From: Terriglobales bacterium
GTDB taxonomy: Bacteria; Acidobacteriota; Terriglobia; Terriglobales; Acidobacteriaceae
DNA: 64,000 bases
Direction of reading: 5' to 3'
NCBI GenBank assembly: GCA_035651655.1
Contig: DASRFG010000031.1
Coordinates: 30,163-94,162 of the forward strand
Under the pieces are notes generated by a model. That model did no database searches. It was given only the letters and a program-made list of their open reading frames with translations, and was not told the origin of the DNA. Shown piece by piece: positions 45,851 to 55,918 of the stretch. Position 1 is the first letter of the stretch. Each line of letters starts with the position of its first letter. Made by a program: the position numbers and the translations under genes.

Positions 45851-46354
45851 ATGTCCAATGACCCCGCTGAGGTTGTCCACGCGTCTCCGCGCCTGAGCCT
45901 TTGGCGGGCGTGGCTGCCCGCTGTCGTCTGGCTGGTCCTGATTGCAGTGGAGTCAACCGACCTTCTGTCCGCCCGTCACACCGGCTCTGTTCTCCACCGC
46001 TTATGGTCCATGCTCTTCGGCCCCATCGATCCGGATCTCTTTGATATTTTGCATGCCGCTCTCCGTAAACTTGGCCACGTGATCGGATACGCTACGTTGA
46101 GCGCGTTGCTGTTCCGCGCCTGGCGAGCTACCATCGCGATCTCCAAGCCGGCGCTCTGGAACATTCGCTGGGCGGCACCCGCATTTTTTATGAGCGTCGT
46201 GGTGGCTTACCTAGACGAGTGGCATCAGGGATTGATTCCCTCGCGAACGGGCACCGTCCGCGACGTCTTTTTGGATACCGCCGCCGCTCTGGTGGCCCAA
46301 ATGCTGATACTGGCCTGGTTGCGGAATCGTCGGCTTACGTTGGTTTCTGCTTGA
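45851..46354 (+). CDS. VanZ-like membrane protein
   Basis: This 167-residue protein has four predicted helices. The VanZ core appears as KLGHVIGYATLSALLFRAWR, then YLDEWHQGLIPSRTGTVRDV (the DExHQxxxPxRxxxxxDxxxD pattern). In enterococci VanZ lowers teicoplanin sensitivity; here the role is unknown and probably in the envelope. It lies nine bases after the guaB stop, so it is likely co-transcribed. Confidence 0.85.
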   Translation: MSNDPAEVVHASPRLSLWRAWLPAVVWLVLIAVESTDLLSARHTGSVLHRLWSMLFGPIDPDLFDILHAALRKLGHVIGYATLSALLFRAWRATIAISKPALWNIRWAAPAFFMSVVVAYLDEWHQGLIPSRTGTVRDVFLDTAAALVAQMLILAWLRNRRLTLVSA

Positions 46355-46367
46355 GGGTCGATCGGGT

Positions 46368-46850
46368 TTAGTACATCGCGCCGTACTTGGTCACTTCCCA
46401 GGTACCAGCAGCCTGCTGCTGAGTGGTGATCCAGAGATTTTCTTCGTAAGTGTTGTCGCCATCCTTGCGTTTGGCATGGTATTGCAGAATCACCAGTGGT
46501 GGCTGTTCTTCACGGTCGAACAAACTCCACGAAACAATTGGATGTTGCTGCTCGGAGTCGCAGACGAACTTGGCGTAGTGCCAGCGGTAGTCTTTGAACC
46601 AACCGGCCAATTGCTGGCGACACTTGCCATCACTCATCGCGTGCAAAACTTTTTCCGCGCTGCGTTCCGGGGAACGATCGCGAACCGGATTAAGCCGGAC
46701 TTTCAGAGGATATCCGGAGAGCGGGTCCTTCTCTTTCGAGCGGCTCAACACCGGCGGCTGATTTGACAGCCACAGGAGCATCCCAAAGACATAAATCAAC
46801 AGCAGGACGCCTGCGCCCACTCCAATCCAGATTTTCGCCGGCCGAGACAT
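46368..46850 (-). CDS. Hypothetical membrane-anchored protein
   Basis: This is a 160-residue protein with one N-terminal membrane helix (IWIGVGAGVLLLIYVFGMLL), a short acidic-basic linker and a compact domain (SPERSAEKVLHAMSDGKCRQ, then LQYHAKRKDGDNTYEENLWI). I do not recognise it. It starts at ATG 46850. It is convergent with the VanZ gene and its stop is 14 bp away. Confidence 0.6.
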   Translation of the reverse strand: MSRPAKIWIGVGAGVLLLIYVFGMLLWLSNQPPVLSRSKEKDPLSGYPLKVRLNPVRDRSPERSAEKVLHAMSDGKCRQQLAGWFKDYRWHYAKFVCDSEQQHPIVSWSLFDREEQPPLVILQYHAKRKDGDNTYEENLWITTQQQAAGTWEVTKYGAMY

Positions 46851-46921
46851 ACTTCTGCTAGCAGTCTAGCTCCATCTCAATGGCCAGTGACCGTGCACAA
46901 AGTACAGGTACTTTGGTGCTG

Positions 46922-46957
46922 TCCAAAAAAGAAAACGCACCCAAATCTGGGTGCGTT
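46922..46957 (-). terminator. Intrinsic terminator of the ribosomal supercluster
   Basis: AACGCACCCA (46934-46943) and TGGGTGCGTT (46948-46957) form a perfect 10-bp stem with a four-base loop. On the minus strand it is followed by TTCTTTTTTGGA. It lies 26 bp past the rplQ stop. Confidence 0.92.
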
Positions 46958-46982
46958 CCAAATAACTTACAAGGACAACAGC

Positions 46983-47486
46983 TTACTTCTCTTTCTCGTC
47001 CTCTTCTTCTTTGGCGCTTTCGGCTGGAAGTGCTTCTTGCTGGGCTTGCGCTTCCTCCATCGCCCTTTTCGCTTCGGAGGCCCGCTTGGCGCGCAGTTCG
47101 GCACGCTTCTGGCGTTTTTCTTCCTGCAACTTCTCGCTACCCAGCAGTTCGATGAACGCCTTTTCCGCACCATCGCCCTTCTGCCAGCCACCTCTGATAA
47201 TTCGGGTGTAACCGCCTTCTCGATCGCCGAAACGGGGTGAGAGCTCGAACAGCTTGTCCACCGACTCGCGGGTCATAAGAAAACCACCCGCCAGCCGACG
47301 TGCCGCCAGGTCTCCCCGTTTGCCCAGCGTGATCATGCGTTCCACATGCGGACGCATGGCCTTTGCCTTGGCCACGGTAGTCTCAATGCGTTCTTCGAGA
47401 ATGAGTGAGGTCACCAGGTTGCGCAACAGCGCGCGCCGGTGGCTGGTATTGCGGCCTAATTTCCATCCTGCTTTGAGATGACGCAT
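46983..47486 (-). CDS. rplQ: 50S ribosomal protein L17 with an acidic C-terminal tail
   Basis: This is a 167-residue protein; the ordinary family length is about 120. The core (MRHLKAGWKLGRNTSHRRAL, then LVTSLILEERIETTVAKAKA) is standard. A helical, charged extension of about 45 residues (RAELRAKRASEAKRAMEEAQ, ending EEEDEKEK) follows. L17 sits at the exit-tunnel rim of the 50S. It is the last gene of the alpha operon, before the terminator at 46922-46957. Confidence 0.96.
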   Translation of the reverse strand: MRHLKAGWKLGRNTSHRRALLRNLVTSLILEERIETTVAKAKAMRPHVERMITLGKRGDLAARRLAGGFLMTRESVDKLFELSPRFGDREGGYTRIIRGGWQKGDGAEKAFIELLGSEKLQEEKRQKRAELRAKRASEAKRAMEEAQAQQEALPAESAKEEEDEKEK

Positions 47487-47518
47487 AGCCGTTCCTTATT
47501 GATCCTCTCTCTACCCGC

Positions 47519-48553
47519 TCAGTACTGCGGGTTTTCTCCATAGATGGTGCCCACCGGTTGTGGCGGCGGTTGAGGTCCGGGCACGGCGTTGCCGTGCTCA
47601 TCAATTTTCATGCCCAGGCTCAATCCCATGGTGGCGAGGATCTCTTTGATCTCGTTCAGCGATTTCCTGCCGAAATTCTTGGTCTTCAGCATTTCGGCTT
47701 CTGTTTTCTGGACCAGTTCGCCAATGGTCTGAATGTTGGCGTTCTTCAGGCAGTTATAGCTGCGGACCGAAAGCTCGAGTTCCTCCACGGAACGGTTGAG
47801 GTTCTCGTTGCGGATCTCCGGCTTGCGCTCTTCGCTGGAGGCCATGGTCTCCAGCTCTTCTTCGAAGTTGATGAAGATATTCATGTGGTCCTTCAGCAAC
47901 TTCGCCGCCAACCCAATCGCATCCGCCGGAGCTACCGACCCGTTGGTCCATACTTCAAGAGTCAGCTTGTCGTAGTCGGTGATCTGGCCCAGACGAGCGG
48001 CTTCCACCGTGTAATTGCACTTGCGCACCGGCGAGTGAACTGAATCGATTGGAATAAATCCGATCCCCAGGTCCTCATCGAAATTCTTATCTGCGGAAAC
48101 GTAGCCACGGCCGCGCTTCAAGCGCATTTCCATGTCCAGCTTGCCGCCTTCGCTGACGGTGGCGATATAGACGTCTTTGTCCAGGACTTCGACGTCTGCG
48201 TCGGCCTCGATCATCCCTGATGTCACCACGCCCGGCTGCTCGGCACGCAGGTAGATGGCCTTAGGGCCCTCACCATTCAGCTTAAACGGTACCTGCTTCA
48301 GGTTGAGGATGATGTCGGTTGCATCCTCGACTACTCCGGGGATGGACTGGAATTCGTGCAGCACGCCCTCAATCTTCACTGCAGTGACTGCCGCGCCCTC
48401 AATCGAGGACAGCAGCACACGGCGCAGCGCGTTGCCGATGGTAGTTCCAAAGCCACGCTCAAAGGGCTGGGCCCAGAACATTCCGTATTTATCGGTTAGA
48501 CTCTCCGTGTCCGTGGCGAGCCGTTTTGGTTTTTGAAAACCTTTCCAAAGCAT
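47519..48553 (-). CDS. rpoA: RNA polymerase alpha subunit
   Basis: This 344-residue protein starts [20 protein letters not shown]. The ATG is preceded by AAGGAG at eight bases, which decides the start over the Met seven codons upstream and the longer open frame. The alpha-NTD has [14 protein letters not shown] and the alpha-CTD has [20 protein letters not shown], the UP-element/activator contact domain. A Pro-rich tail follows. It lies between rpsD and rplQ. Confidence 0.97.
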   Translation of the reverse strand: MLWKGFQKPKRLATDTESLTDKYGMFWAQPFERGFGTTIGNALRRVLLSSIEGAAVTAVKIEGVLHEFQSIPGVVEDATDIILNLKQVPFKLNGEGPKAIYLRAEQPGVVTSGMIEADADVEVLDKDVYIATVSEGGKLDMEMRLKRGRGYVSADKNFDEDLGIGFIPIDSVHSPVRKCNYTVEAARLGQITDYDKLTLEVWTNGSVAPADAIGLAAKLLKDHMNIFINFEEELETMASSEERKPEIRNENLNRSVEELELSVRSYNCLKNANIQTIGELVQKTEAEMLKTKNFGRKSLNEIKEILATMGLSLGMKIDEHGNAVPGPQPPPQPVGTIYGENPQY

Positions 48554-48680
48554 TTGTTTCTCCTTTTCGGCCATGTTGCTCAGTTCGGCTTCCCGGCAGG
48601 CCCAAAAAACCGGGTCAAGCGCCGAAACCGGCGGATCTGGCACGAAGATACAGGCCATCAAAACCAGTTTCGAGTCTGCC

Positions 48681-48728
48681 AGTTTCGAGTTTCCGGTGTG
48701 AAACTCGAAACTAACAACTTGAAACTGC
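48681..48728. repeat. GAAAC-type spacer repeat 2 (rpoA-rpsD)
   Basis: AGTTTCGAGTTTC (48681-48693) and GAAACTCGAAACT (48700-48712) form a perfect 13-bp inverted repeat with a 6-nt loop, flanked by further degenerate copies (CAGTTTCGAGTC at 48665-48676 and TTGAAACTG at 48719-48727). The spacer is 175 bp, long for this cluster. Confidence 0.75.
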
Positions 48729-49358
48729 TTATTTCGAGTACAGTTCCACGATCAACTGCTCGTTGATCGGGAGGTTGATCTCTTCACGCTTGGGCAGATT
48801 CACCACTCGCGCCTTGAAATTCTCGCGGTCCACTTCCAGCCACGTCGGCACCGTTTGATGAGAAGTAAATTCGCGCGCCTGCTCAATGGCTGTCAACTTG
48901 CGACTCTTCTCGCGAATTGCCACCTGGTCCCCCGCCTTGACCTCGTATGAGGGGATATTGACCTTGCGGCCGTTCACCTCAACGTGGCCATGACGCACGA
49001 GTTGCCGCGCCTGACGACGCGCGCCAGCAAATCCCAGGCGATAGATCACGTTGTCCAGACGGCGCTCAAGCTGTTGCAGAAGCAGAAAGCCGGTGACCCC
49101 CGGCGAACGGGAAGCCTTTTCAAAGTAGTTGCGGAACTGGCCTTCTTGGGTAAAGAAGATACGCTTGGCTTTCTGCTTTTCGCGAAGTTGCAGACCGTAG
49201 CCTACAACCTTGGCCTTGCGATCTTTACCGTGCTGTCCAGGAGCGAAATTGCGCTTCTCAATGGGACACTTATCGGTAAAACATTTTGCCCCTTTGAGGA
49301 ACAGCTTCATGCCCTCGCGGCGGCACAGACGACATACTGGACCTTTATAACGTGCCAA
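48729..49358 (-). CDS. rpsD: 30S ribosomal protein S4
   Basis: This 209-residue protein has an N-terminal zinc knuckle of the C+ type (CRLCRREG, then KCFTDKC), the S4 RNA-binding domain [20 protein letters not shown] and [14 protein letters not shown]4 nucleates 30S assembly and regulates the alpha operon in enterobacteria. Only the C+ form is visible, so zinc-free backup copies may be elsewhere or absent. Confidence 0.96.
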   Translation of the reverse strand: MARYKGPVCRLCRREGMKLFLKGAKCFTDKCPIEKRNFAPGQHGKDRKAKVVGYGLQLREKQKAKRIFFTQEGQFRNYFEKASRSPGVTGFLLLQQLERRLDNVIYRLGFAGARRQARQLVRHGHVEVNGRKVNIPSYEVKAGDQVAIREKSRKLTAIEQAREFTSHQTVPTWLEVDRENFKARVVNLPKREEINLPINEQLIVELYSK

Positions 49359-49425
49359 TTTTCTTCTCCTTTATTCTGGATCGGTTTACGGGCATGGCGG
49401 CCTTTCTTCCCGATCAAACTTGAAA

Positions 49426-49872
49426 CTATACTCTTCGCCTTTTCGGTGGCCGGCACCCGTTGTGTGGGATGGGCGTGACATCGCGAATCTGGCGTACGTC
49501 AATTCCAGCGGCAGCGAGAGCACGAATTGCCGATTCGCGTCCCGAACCTGGCCCACTGACCCGCACTTCCACGCTGCGCACCCCGTGCTCGCGCACCATA
49601 TTGGCCGCATTCATGGCCGCCTGCTGCGCCGCAAACGGAGTACCCTTGCGCGAGCCGCGAAAGCCCAGTGACCCGGAACTCTTCCAGGCGAGCACATTGC
49701 CGGCCTGATCGGCGATGGTCACGATGGTGTTGTTGAAGGACGCCTGGATGTGCGCCACGGCATGCGGGACATGCTTGCGCTCCTTCTTCTTGAACTGCTT
49801 CTTCTTTCCTTTTTTCTCCGGTGCAGCGGGAGCGCCGGTGGTTGCAGCAGCGGGAGTAGTTGGTTTAGCCAT
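49426..49872 (-). CDS. rpsK: 30S ribosomal protein S11
   Basis: This 148-residue protein has an extended basic N-terminus ([17 protein letters not shown]) ahead of the core: [20 protein letters not shown], then [20 protein letters not shown]. The C-terminus [11 protein letters not shown] is conserved. S11 forms the platform E-site wall. It directly follows rpsM with three bases between. Confidence 0.96.
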   Translation of the reverse strand: MAKPTTPAAATTGAPAAPEKKGKKKQFKKKERKHVPHAVAHIQASFNNTIVTIADQAGNVLAWKSSGSLGFRGSRKGTPFAAQQAAMNAANMVREHGVRSVEVRVSGPGSGRESAIRALAAAGIDVRQIRDVTPIPHNGCRPPKRRRV

Positions 49873-49875
49873 AAA

Positions 49876-50262
49876 TTATGTTTTTGCCGTCGCTTTCTTC
49901 TTCTGGGCAACCGTCCCGCGACGCGGTCCTTTGCGGGTACGGGCGTTGGTGTGGGTGCGCTGGCCACGCACCGGGAGGTTGCGCCGGTGCCGATAACCGC
50001 GGTATGAGCCGATTTCGATCAGCCGCTTAATATGCATGGACTGGTCTTTGCGGAGGTCGCCCTCAACCCCACCCTCGGCTTCGATTGCCTGGCGGATGCG
50101 GTTGACCTCGTCTTCGCTCAGGTCCTGTATTTTCTTCACCCCGTCAACGTTGGCAATTCCCAGCAGCCGTCGCGCGCGAGAATGCCCAATTCCGTAAATA
50201 TAAGTCAAGGCGATATCAGTGTGCTTGTTGCGCGGAAGGTCCACGCCTGCAATACGTGCCAT
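49876..50262 (-). CDS. rpsM: 30S ribosomal protein S13
   Basis: This 128-residue protein starts [20 protein letters not shown], then the conserved [10 protein letters not shown] and [20 protein letters not shown] motifs. S13 contacts the P-site tRNA and bridges to L5. The usual basic tail is present. Confidence 0.96.
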   Translation of the reverse strand: MARIAGVDLPRNKHTDIALTYIYGIGHSRARRLLGIANVDGVKKIQDLSEDEVNRIRQAIEAEGGVEGDLRKDQSMHIKRLIEIGSYRGYRHRRNLPVRGQRTHTNARTRKGPRRGTVAQKKKATAKT

Positions 50263-50265
50263 GTG

Positions 50266-50379
50266 TTACCCCTGCCTTTGTTTGTGCTTGGAATTTTCGC
50301 AGATCACCCGCACCACTCCGCGGCGGCGAATGACCTTGCACTTGTCACAAATCTTTTTAACTGAAGCGCGTACCTTCAT
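50266..50379 (-). CDS. rpmJ: 50S ribosomal protein L36
   Basis: A 37-residue protein too short for most gene lists: [20 protein letters not shown], then [17 protein letters not shown]. The C-x2-C-x12-C-x4-H zinc ribbon (C11, C14, C27, H32) is complete. It lies between infA and rpsM, its usual place. Confidence 0.95.
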   Translation of the reverse strand: MKVRASVKKICDKCKVIRRRGVVRVICENSKHKQRQG

Positions 50380-50440
50380 AATCGGTTCCTGGTTCCGTTC
50401 CCTACCCTGAAATAGCTGAAAATGTGGCCTTTATATTGAT

Positions 50441-50659
50441 TCACTTGTACCTATAAACGATTCGCCCGCGGGTCAGGTCGTAGGGCGAAAGCTCCACCGC
50501 GACTTTGTCCCCCGGTAGTATGCGGATGAAGTTCTTCCGCATCTTTCCTGAGACGTGCGCCAACACCTGGTGCTTGTTTTCCAGTTCCACTCGAAACATC
50601 GCATTGGGCAACGGCTCCAGCACCGTAGCCATTACTTCGATCGCATCTTCCTTACTCAT
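50441..50659 (-). CDS. infA: Translation initiation factor IF-1
   Basis: This is a 72-residue OB-fold protein: [20 protein letters not shown], then [20 protein letters not shown]. It binds the A-site of the 30S and cooperates with IF-2 and IF-3. Positioned after map, as in most bacteria. Confidence 0.96.
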   Translation of the reverse strand: MSKEDAIEVMATVLEPLPNAMFRVELENKHQVLAHVSGKMRKNFIRILPGDKVAVELSPYDLTRGRIVYRYK

Positions 50660-50684
50660 GCACTCCTAACTTAGCTATGCGTTA

Positions 50685-51437
50685 TCACTGAGTCAAAATC
50701 AGGGGTCCGTCTTTGGTGACCGCAACACAGTGCTCAAAATGGGCGCTGTAGCTTCCATCTTCGGTCACCGCCGTCCAATTATCGTTCAACAACCGCGCTC
50801 CCGGACGACCCGCATTGACCATGGGCTCGATGGCGAGCACCATGCCTTCCTGCAGGCGCGCTCCATGGCCGCGAACGCCGAAATTTGGCACCTGCGGCTC
50901 TTCATGAAGCTGCGTCCCAATTCCGTGCCCCACAAACTCGCGGACCACATTGAATCCGTTTGACTCCACGTACTCCTGGACGGCGGCGCCCACATCCCCC
51001 ACCGAATTTCCTATGACCGCCTGCTCAATTCCACGATAGAGCGAACCTTCTGTGACCTCTAACAGCTTCTTCAGCTCGGCCGGCGTGTGGTTGCCCACCG
51101 GAACGGTGATCGCCGCGTCCGAGTAATAGCCATCGAGCACCACGCCGCAATCAATGGAAACGATGTCGCCTTCGTTCAGCACCCGCTTGCTGGAAGGAAT
51201 TCCGTGCACGATCTCCTGATTCACTGAGGTGCAGAGCACGCAGGGATAATCGTGGTAACCCTTGAATGCCGGTTTAGCACCGAGTTCCTTGATGCGTTTT
51301 TCCGCAGCGCGTTCCAGGTCCATGGTACTCGCCGACGGAGTTGCCAGTTCCCGCACGCGCTCAAGCACCTGACGCACAATCTGTCCGCTGCGGCGCATTT
51401 TCTCAATTTCTGTCGGCGACTTGCACACGATCGGCAT
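50685..51437 (-). CDS. map: Type I methionine aminopeptidase
   Basis: This is a 250-residue M24 enzyme with no N-terminal extension. Metal ligands are visible in DIVSIDCGVVLDGYYSDAAI (two Asp), GHGIGTQLHEEPQVPN (His), MVLAIEPMV (Glu) and SAHFEHCVAVT (Glu). It removes initiator Met from nascent proteins. The stop of adk is four bases upstream. Confidence 0.95.
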   Translation of the reverse strand: MPIVCKSPTEIEKMRRSGQIVRQVLERVRELATPSASTMDLERAAEKRIKELGAKPAFKGYHDYPCVLCTSVNQEIVHGIPSSKRVLNEGDIVSIDCGVVLDGYYSDAAITVPVGNHTPAELKKLLEVTEGSLYRGIEQAVIGNSVGDVGAAVQEYVESNGFNVVREFVGHGIGTQLHEEPQVPNFGVRGHGARLQEGMVLAIEPMVNAGRPGARLLNDNWTAVTEDGSYSAHFEHCVAVTKDGPLILTQ

Positions 51438-51441
51438 TCTC

Positions 51442-52170
51442 TCAAGCGCTCCAGCTTGGACTCTTCATGTCTGCGCCGCGAGAACGTTCAATGACCCTCA
51501 AAACCTGCGAAGTCACAGCATCAACATCCAAATCCGCATTCACGTGCACCAGCTGGCCCTGCTTCGCGTAATAATCGGCCAAAGGTCGAGTTTGTTGCTC
51601 GTAAGCTTTCAGACGCTCCGCGATGACTTCCCTTCGATCATCGCTGCGGGCCACCAGCGGAGTTCCGTCGAAATCACAGAGCTGGTCAACGCGAGGAGGC
51701 TGAGTGATAACGTTATAAATGCGGCCACAGTGAGCGCAATAGAGCCGGCCGGTAAGCCTCTCAATAAGATTATTGTAGTCGACGTCCATCTCTATCACAA
51801 TCAACGGCCCGCACTGGGCTCGCCCTTTGGCCCGCTTACTTTCCAGAAAACCGTCCAACCAACCCGCCTGCACCGGCGTACGCGGATACCCGTCAAGGAT
51901 GAAACCGCGCCGACAATCTTCTTCCCCAAGCCGTTCCCGCACCATTTCATTTACCACGTCATCGGACACTAACTCGCCCCGATCCATGACTTCCTTTGCC
52001 TGTCGGCCCAAAGCCGTTCCGCGCGCGATATTCTCGCGCAGCAGGTCGCCGGTTGAGACCTGCGGAATCCCGTAATGCTCGGCGATGCGCTTGGCCTGGG
52101 TCCCCTTGCCCGCCCCTGGCGGCCCCAGGAGGATGATCGGACCAACCTTACCTGAGTTCTTCTCCACCAT
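51442..52170 (-). CDS. adk: Adenylate kinase
   Basis: This 242-residue long-form enzyme has P-loop GPPGAGKGTQA, the NMP-binding region QVSTGDLLRENIARGTALG and a LID with YCAHCGRIY and QLCDFDG, resembling the zinc-binding type with CxxC and a third Cys/Asp pair. I start at ATG 52170 (MVEKNSGKVGPI). ATG 52215 and GTG 52227 in the same frame would add a basic stretch. Confidence 0.95.
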   Translation of the reverse strand: MVEKNSGKVGPIILLGPPGAGKGTQAKRIAEHYGIPQVSTGDLLRENIARGTALGRQAKEVMDRGELVSDDVVNEMVRERLGEEDCRRGFILDGYPRTPVQAGWLDGFLESKRAKGRAQCGPLIVIEMDVDYNNLIERLTGRLYCAHCGRIYNVITQPPRVDQLCDFDGTPLVARSDDRREVIAERLKAYEQQTRPLADYYAKQGQLVHVNADLDVDAVTSQVLRVIERSRGADMKSPSWSA

Positions 52171-52297
52171 CGCCCTGGCCTTGCGTCTCTTCTTAACTCC
52201 GCTTCGCCTCGTCATTCGAGACGCCACCCTTGCAACCTGCTACCGGGCTGTCGCCTGCAGTCCCGCAGGACGAAGCAGCCGCGCCTAGCATCCGCGA

Positions 52298-53701
52298 TCA
52301 CGCCCAGGTACGCCTGCCGCGAATCCGACCGCTGCGCGGGCTGAAGCCCTCATAGTGGCGCATGATCAATTGCGCCTCAATCTGCGTCACCGTATCCATG
52401 GCGACGCCCACTACGATCAGCAACGAAGTGCCACCGAAGTAAAAATTGACTCCCAACCCGTTGGTCACCCAAGTCGGAAAACGCTCGAAGAATGAGCCCA
52501 ACATCCCGGGCAGGTGGTTCAAGTGAATGCCGGCGATCATCCACTCCGGAATGAACGAAATAATGATCAGATAGAGCGCGCCCACCAGCGTAATGCGCGT
52601 CAAAATCTCGTTGATGTGATCAGCCGTGCGCCGTCCGGGACGAATGCCGGGAATGAACCCACCATATTTGCGCATGTTGTCTGCAACTTCGGTGGGGTTG
52701 AACACAATGGAAACGTAAAAATAGGCGAAGAAAATGATCCCCACCGCGTAAAGCAGCGTATACAGGGGCTCACCCCACTTTAATGCCTCGATGATCGGTC
52801 CGATCACCTTGTTATTACGAAAAGCAAAGCCGGCGGTCTGCGGCAAAGTCAAAATGGACGAAGCGAAAATTACCGGCATCACGCCGCCCGCATTCACCCG
52901 CAAGGGCAAGTGCGTGGACTGGCCACCCATGATCTTTCGCCCGATGACTCGCTTCGCATATTGCACCGGGATACGTCGCTCGCTGCGCTCCACATAGACG
53001 ATGAAAGCCACCACCAGCACCATCAGGGCCACCATTAAGAGCACGGCTGGCCCGGTAAAGGCGCCCCACGCATCGGTCCTTATCTTTTCGACAAGGTCAG
53101 CGACGCCGCGCGGCAAGCCGGCGACGATTCCGGCAAAAATCAGCAACGACATTCCGTTGCCGACGCCGCGTTCCGTGATCTGTTCTCCCAGCCACATGAT
53201 GAACGCGCTTCCAGCGGTCAAGGTCAGCATGGTCATCAGAACGAAGCCTACGCCGGGGTTGTTCACAAAGGCAGTACCACCCGCCATGGTAGACCGCTCC
53301 AGGCTGTACGCAATACCGAAGGACTGGATGGCACTGAGGATCACCGTCAAATAGCGTGTCCACTGGGTAATCTTCCTGCGTCCGAGTTCGCCTTCCTTCT
53401 GTAGCTTGGCCAACGGCTCGTACACTACGGTCAGAAGTTGCAGGATGATGGACGCCGTGATGTACGGCATGATTCCCAGAGCAAAGACGGTTAAGCGACG
53501 GAGTTGTCCGCCACTGAACAGGTCCACAAACCCCAGAAAAGTGCCTCGATTCTGCTCAAAGAATTGCTGCAATAGTTCGGCGTTAATGCCGGGCGTGGGA
53601 ATATGTCCGCCCAGGCGATAAACCGCGAGCAGTCCTAGGGTGAACCCGATCCGCTTCCGCAGATCAGGAATTCGAAATATGTTGGCAAACTTCTCCCACA
53701 T
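52298..53701 (-). CDS. secY: Protein translocase subunit SecY
   Basis: This 467-residue, ten-helix channel subunit has signatures LRKRIGFTLGLLAVYRLGGH, GIMPYITASIILQLLT, RRIPVQYAKR in the C5 loop and the C-terminal GTSLLIVVGVAMDTVTQIEA. Located between rplO and adk. It exports signal-peptide proteins with SecE/SecG. Confidence 0.97.
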   Translation of the reverse strand: MWEKFANIFRIPDLRKRIGFTLGLLAVYRLGGHIPTPGINAELLQQFFEQNRGTFLGFVDLFSGGQLRRLTVFALGIMPYITASIILQLLTVVYEPLAKLQKEGELGRRKITQWTRYLTVILSAIQSFGIAYSLERSTMAGGTAFVNNPGVGFVLMTMLTLTAGSAFIMWLGEQITERGVGNGMSLLIFAGIVAGLPRGVADLVEKIRTDAWGAFTGPAVLLMVALMVLVVAFIVYVERSERRIPVQYAKRVIGRKIMGGQSTHLPLRVNAGGVMPVIFASSILTLPQTAGFAFRNNKVIGPIIEALKWGEPLYTLLYAVGIIFFAYFYVSIVFNPTEVADNMRKYGGFIPGIRPGRRTADHINEILTRITLVGALYLIIISFIPEWMIAGIHLNHLPGMLGSFFERFPTWVTNGLGVNFYFGGTSLLIVVGVAMDTVTQIEAQLIMRHYEGFSPRSGRIRGRRTWA

Positions 53702-54142
53702 TTACTGAATGACCTCTGCCTTACCACCGGCCTTAGTGATCTTCTCCTCGGCCGACTTGGAAAATTTATGGGCTTTTACGGTGAGCGCCGATTTCAGTTC
53801 GCCGTCCCCGAGTATTTTGACTCGGTCGTCAGGTCCCTTAATAAGACCGGACTTGTGCAACAGCTCGGGAGTGATCGTGCTCTCTCCCAACTCAACCAGT
53901 CGCTCGAGGTTTACGATCACGAATTCTTTGCGGAAAATATTGGTGAAGCCGCGCTTAGGCAAGCGGCGATGCAAGGGCATCTGACCGCCTTCAAAGCCGC
54001 GCATCATCCGCGATCCACTGCGCGAACGCTGCCCTTTATGGCCGCGTGTGGAGGTCTTGCCCATGCCTGAGCCCATACCCCGGCCCACCCGCTTTTTCTT
54101 TTCATTGGCGCGCTTGGGCGCGCGAACTGTCGAAAGATTCAT
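53702..54142 (-). CDS. rplO: 50S ribosomal protein L15
   Basis: This is a 146-residue protein: RVGRGMGSGMGKTSTRGHKG, then SRSGSRMMRGFEGGQMPLHR. The C-terminal domain has ELLHKSGLIKGPDDRVKILG. L15 is a late assembly protein near the 23S centre. It abuts secY (zero gap). Confidence 0.96.
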   Translation of the reverse strand: MNLSTVRAPKRANEKKKRVGRGMGSGMGKTSTRGHKGQRSRSGSRMMRGFEGGQMPLHRRLPKRGFTNIFRKEFVIVNLERLVELGESTITPELLHKSGLIKGPDDRVKILGDGELKSALTVKAHKFSKSAEEKITKAGGKAEVIQ

Positions 54143-54157
54143 AGTTATTCCTAAGCC

Positions 54158-54394
54158 CTAAGCTCCCGGGGATTCCACGATCTTCACCAGGTGCGGCACC
54201 GCCGCGACCATCCCACGAATGGAGGGCGTATCCTGGCGCTCGATTACCTGATTCAGACGAGTAAAGCCGAGCCCCTTTACGACCAGCTTGTGTTTTTTGG
54301 GGGCCGCAATAGCCGAACGCACCCACTTGATCTGGATTGTCCCGGCCGCCGCCGACTTCTTTCCCGCTGTCTTCTTCCTCGCTGTTGCAGCCAT
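54158..54394 (-). CDS. rpmD: 50S ribosomal protein L30
   Basis: This is a 78-residue protein whose core IKWVRSAIAAPKKHKLVVKG and LGFTRLNQVIERQDTPSIRG is standard. A basic N-terminal tail of about 18 residues (AATARKKTAGKKSAAAG) is not usual in E. coli. It lies three bases from rpsE. Confidence 0.93.
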   Translation of the reverse strand: MAATARKKTAGKKSAAAGTIQIKWVRSAIAAPKKHKLVVKGLGFTRLNQVIERQDTPSIRGMVAAVPHLVKIVESPGA

Positions 54395-54397
54395 GGC

Positions 54398-54907
54398 TTA
54401 TAACTCCTCGACCGCTTTGCCGCGCATCGCAGCCACTGCCTCGCGGTTCTTCAGCTTCTTCAAAGCATCGAAGGTTGCCTTGATCACGTTGTGAGGATTG
54501 GTGGTGCCGATGGACTTGGTAAGCACATTCTGCACTCCCGCGGAGGTCATCACTGCCCGCACCGCCCCACCGGCAATCACGCCCGTGCCCTCCGGCGCCG
54601 GCTTGAGCAGGACCATACCAGAACCAAATCGTCCGAGGACGGTATGCGGGATGGTGGTCTGGTTCAGGTTGATTCGCACCAGGTTCTTTTTGGCCGATTC
54701 AATCCCTTTGCGGATGGCTTGGGGAACTTCTTTGGCTTTTCCCGAGCCATACCCCACCACGGCGGCCGAGGGATCGCCCACCACCACCAGGGCTGCGAAG
54801 GACAGGTTCTTTCCGCCCTTCACCACTTTGGTGACGCGATTGATCGAAACCACCTGGTCTTTGAGCTGGTATTGTCCAGCGTCGAGTTTCTTAACGGCTG
54901 TTGGCAT
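54398..54907 (-). CDS. rpsE: 30S ribosomal protein S5
   Basis: This is a 169-residue protein: the dsRBD-like fold [20 protein letters not shown], then [20 protein letters not shown], and the C-domain [20 protein letters not shown]. It is near the mRNA entry site and shapes accuracy. Length is normal. Confidence 0.96.
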   Translation of the reverse strand: MPTAVKKLDAGQYQLKDQVVSINRVTKVVKGGKNLSFAALVVVGDPSAAVVGYGSGKAKEVPQAIRKGIESAKKNLVRINLNQTTIPHTVLGRFGSGMVLLKPAPEGTGVIAGGAVRAVMTSAGVQNVLTKSIGTTNPHNVIKATFDALKKLKNREAVAAMRGKAVEEL

Positions 54908-54965
54908 TCTTTACTCTCGATAGCACATCAACACGCGAACGGCATCCCAGCCCCGCTCGTCGCGA

Positions 54966-55331
54966 TCAAAACTGTAAACCTGCTTCTCTGGCAGCATCGG
55001 CCAACGCCTTGATCCGGCCATGGTAGAGATAACCGCCACGATCAAAAACTACTTTGCTGATGCCTTTCTCCTTGGCGCGCTCGGCGATGGTCTTGCCAAT
55101 CTGTTTTGCCGCACCCAGGTTGCCGCCGGTTTTCTTGTCTTTTTTGCCGCCCTCGGCGGTATTGGCTGAGACCAGCGTGCGACCCGCCATGTCATCCACT
55201 AATTGCGCGTAAAGATGGTTCAAGGAGCGATACACATTCAGCCGTGGACGCTCCGGCGTACCCATCATGCGCTTGCGAAAACGCTGGTGGATCCTCTGCC
55301 GCGATTCGTTTTTTGAAACTTGTGTCAGCAT
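54966..55331 (-). CDS. rplR: 50S ribosomal protein L18
   Basis: This 121-residue protein has [35 protein letters not shown] and [20 protein letters not shown]. It binds 5S rRNA with L5. A 58-bp gap precedes rpsE. Confidence 0.95.
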   Translation of the reverse strand: MLTQVSKNESRQRIHQRFRKRMMGTPERPRLNVYRSLNHLYAQLVDDMAGRTLVSANTAEGGKKDKKTGGNLGAAKQIGKTIAERAKEKGISKVVFDRGGYLYHGRIKALADAAREAGLQF

Positions 55332-55340
55332 TGTCTGTTC

Positions 55341-55880
55341 CTATTTCGCTCCGGTCTTTCCAACCTTCTTCTTCAAGCGCTCGCCGGCATAGCGCACACC
55401 TTTGTTCTTGTACGGATCCGGCGGACGCAAGGCGCGCATCTCAGCCGCGACCTGTCCTACCTTTTGCCGATCGATTCCGCTCACCGTCAGGCGCGTCTGC
55501 TTGGGATCCACTGCCACCTCAACCCCCGAAGGCAACGGATACTCTATGGGGTGCGAGAAACCCAGGCTGAACACGACCGTGTGCTTGCCCTTCATCTCGG
55601 CGCGGTAGCCAATGCCCACGATTTCCAACTCCCGTGTCCATCCCTTAGTGACGCCGTCCACGGCGTTATTCACCAGCGCGCGAGCCAGGCCGTGAAGCGC
55701 GGCTTGGTCGTCGTTCTCGCGAATCGCAACCAGGTGGCCATCCTGCTGCTCCATACGAATGCCCCGCGGCAAACTGGTTTCCAGCTTGCCCTTGGGACCT
55801 TGCACCGCGACGACGTTCCCCTGGATGTTCACTTTTACTTCTTTGGGAAGTGCGATCGGTTTTCTGCCAATTCTCGACAT
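55341..55880 (-). CDS. rplF: 50S ribosomal protein L6
   Basis: This is a 179-residue protein of two repeats: [20 protein letters not shown], then [20 protein letters not shown] and the terminal [20 protein letters not shown]. It lies close to the sarcin-ricin loop. Confidence 0.96.
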   Translation of the reverse strand: MSRIGRKPIALPKEVKVNIQGNVVAVQGPKGKLETSLPRGIRMEQQDGHLVAIRENDDQAALHGLARALVNNAVDGVTKGWTRELEIVGIGYRAEMKGKHTVVFSLGFSHPIEYPLPSGVEVAVDPKQTRLTVSGIDRQKVGQVAAEMRALRPPDPYKNKGVRYAGERLKKKVGKTGAK

Positions 55881-55918
55881 AGCAATTCTCGGTTCTCAGT
55901 TCTATCTGCTAATACCGC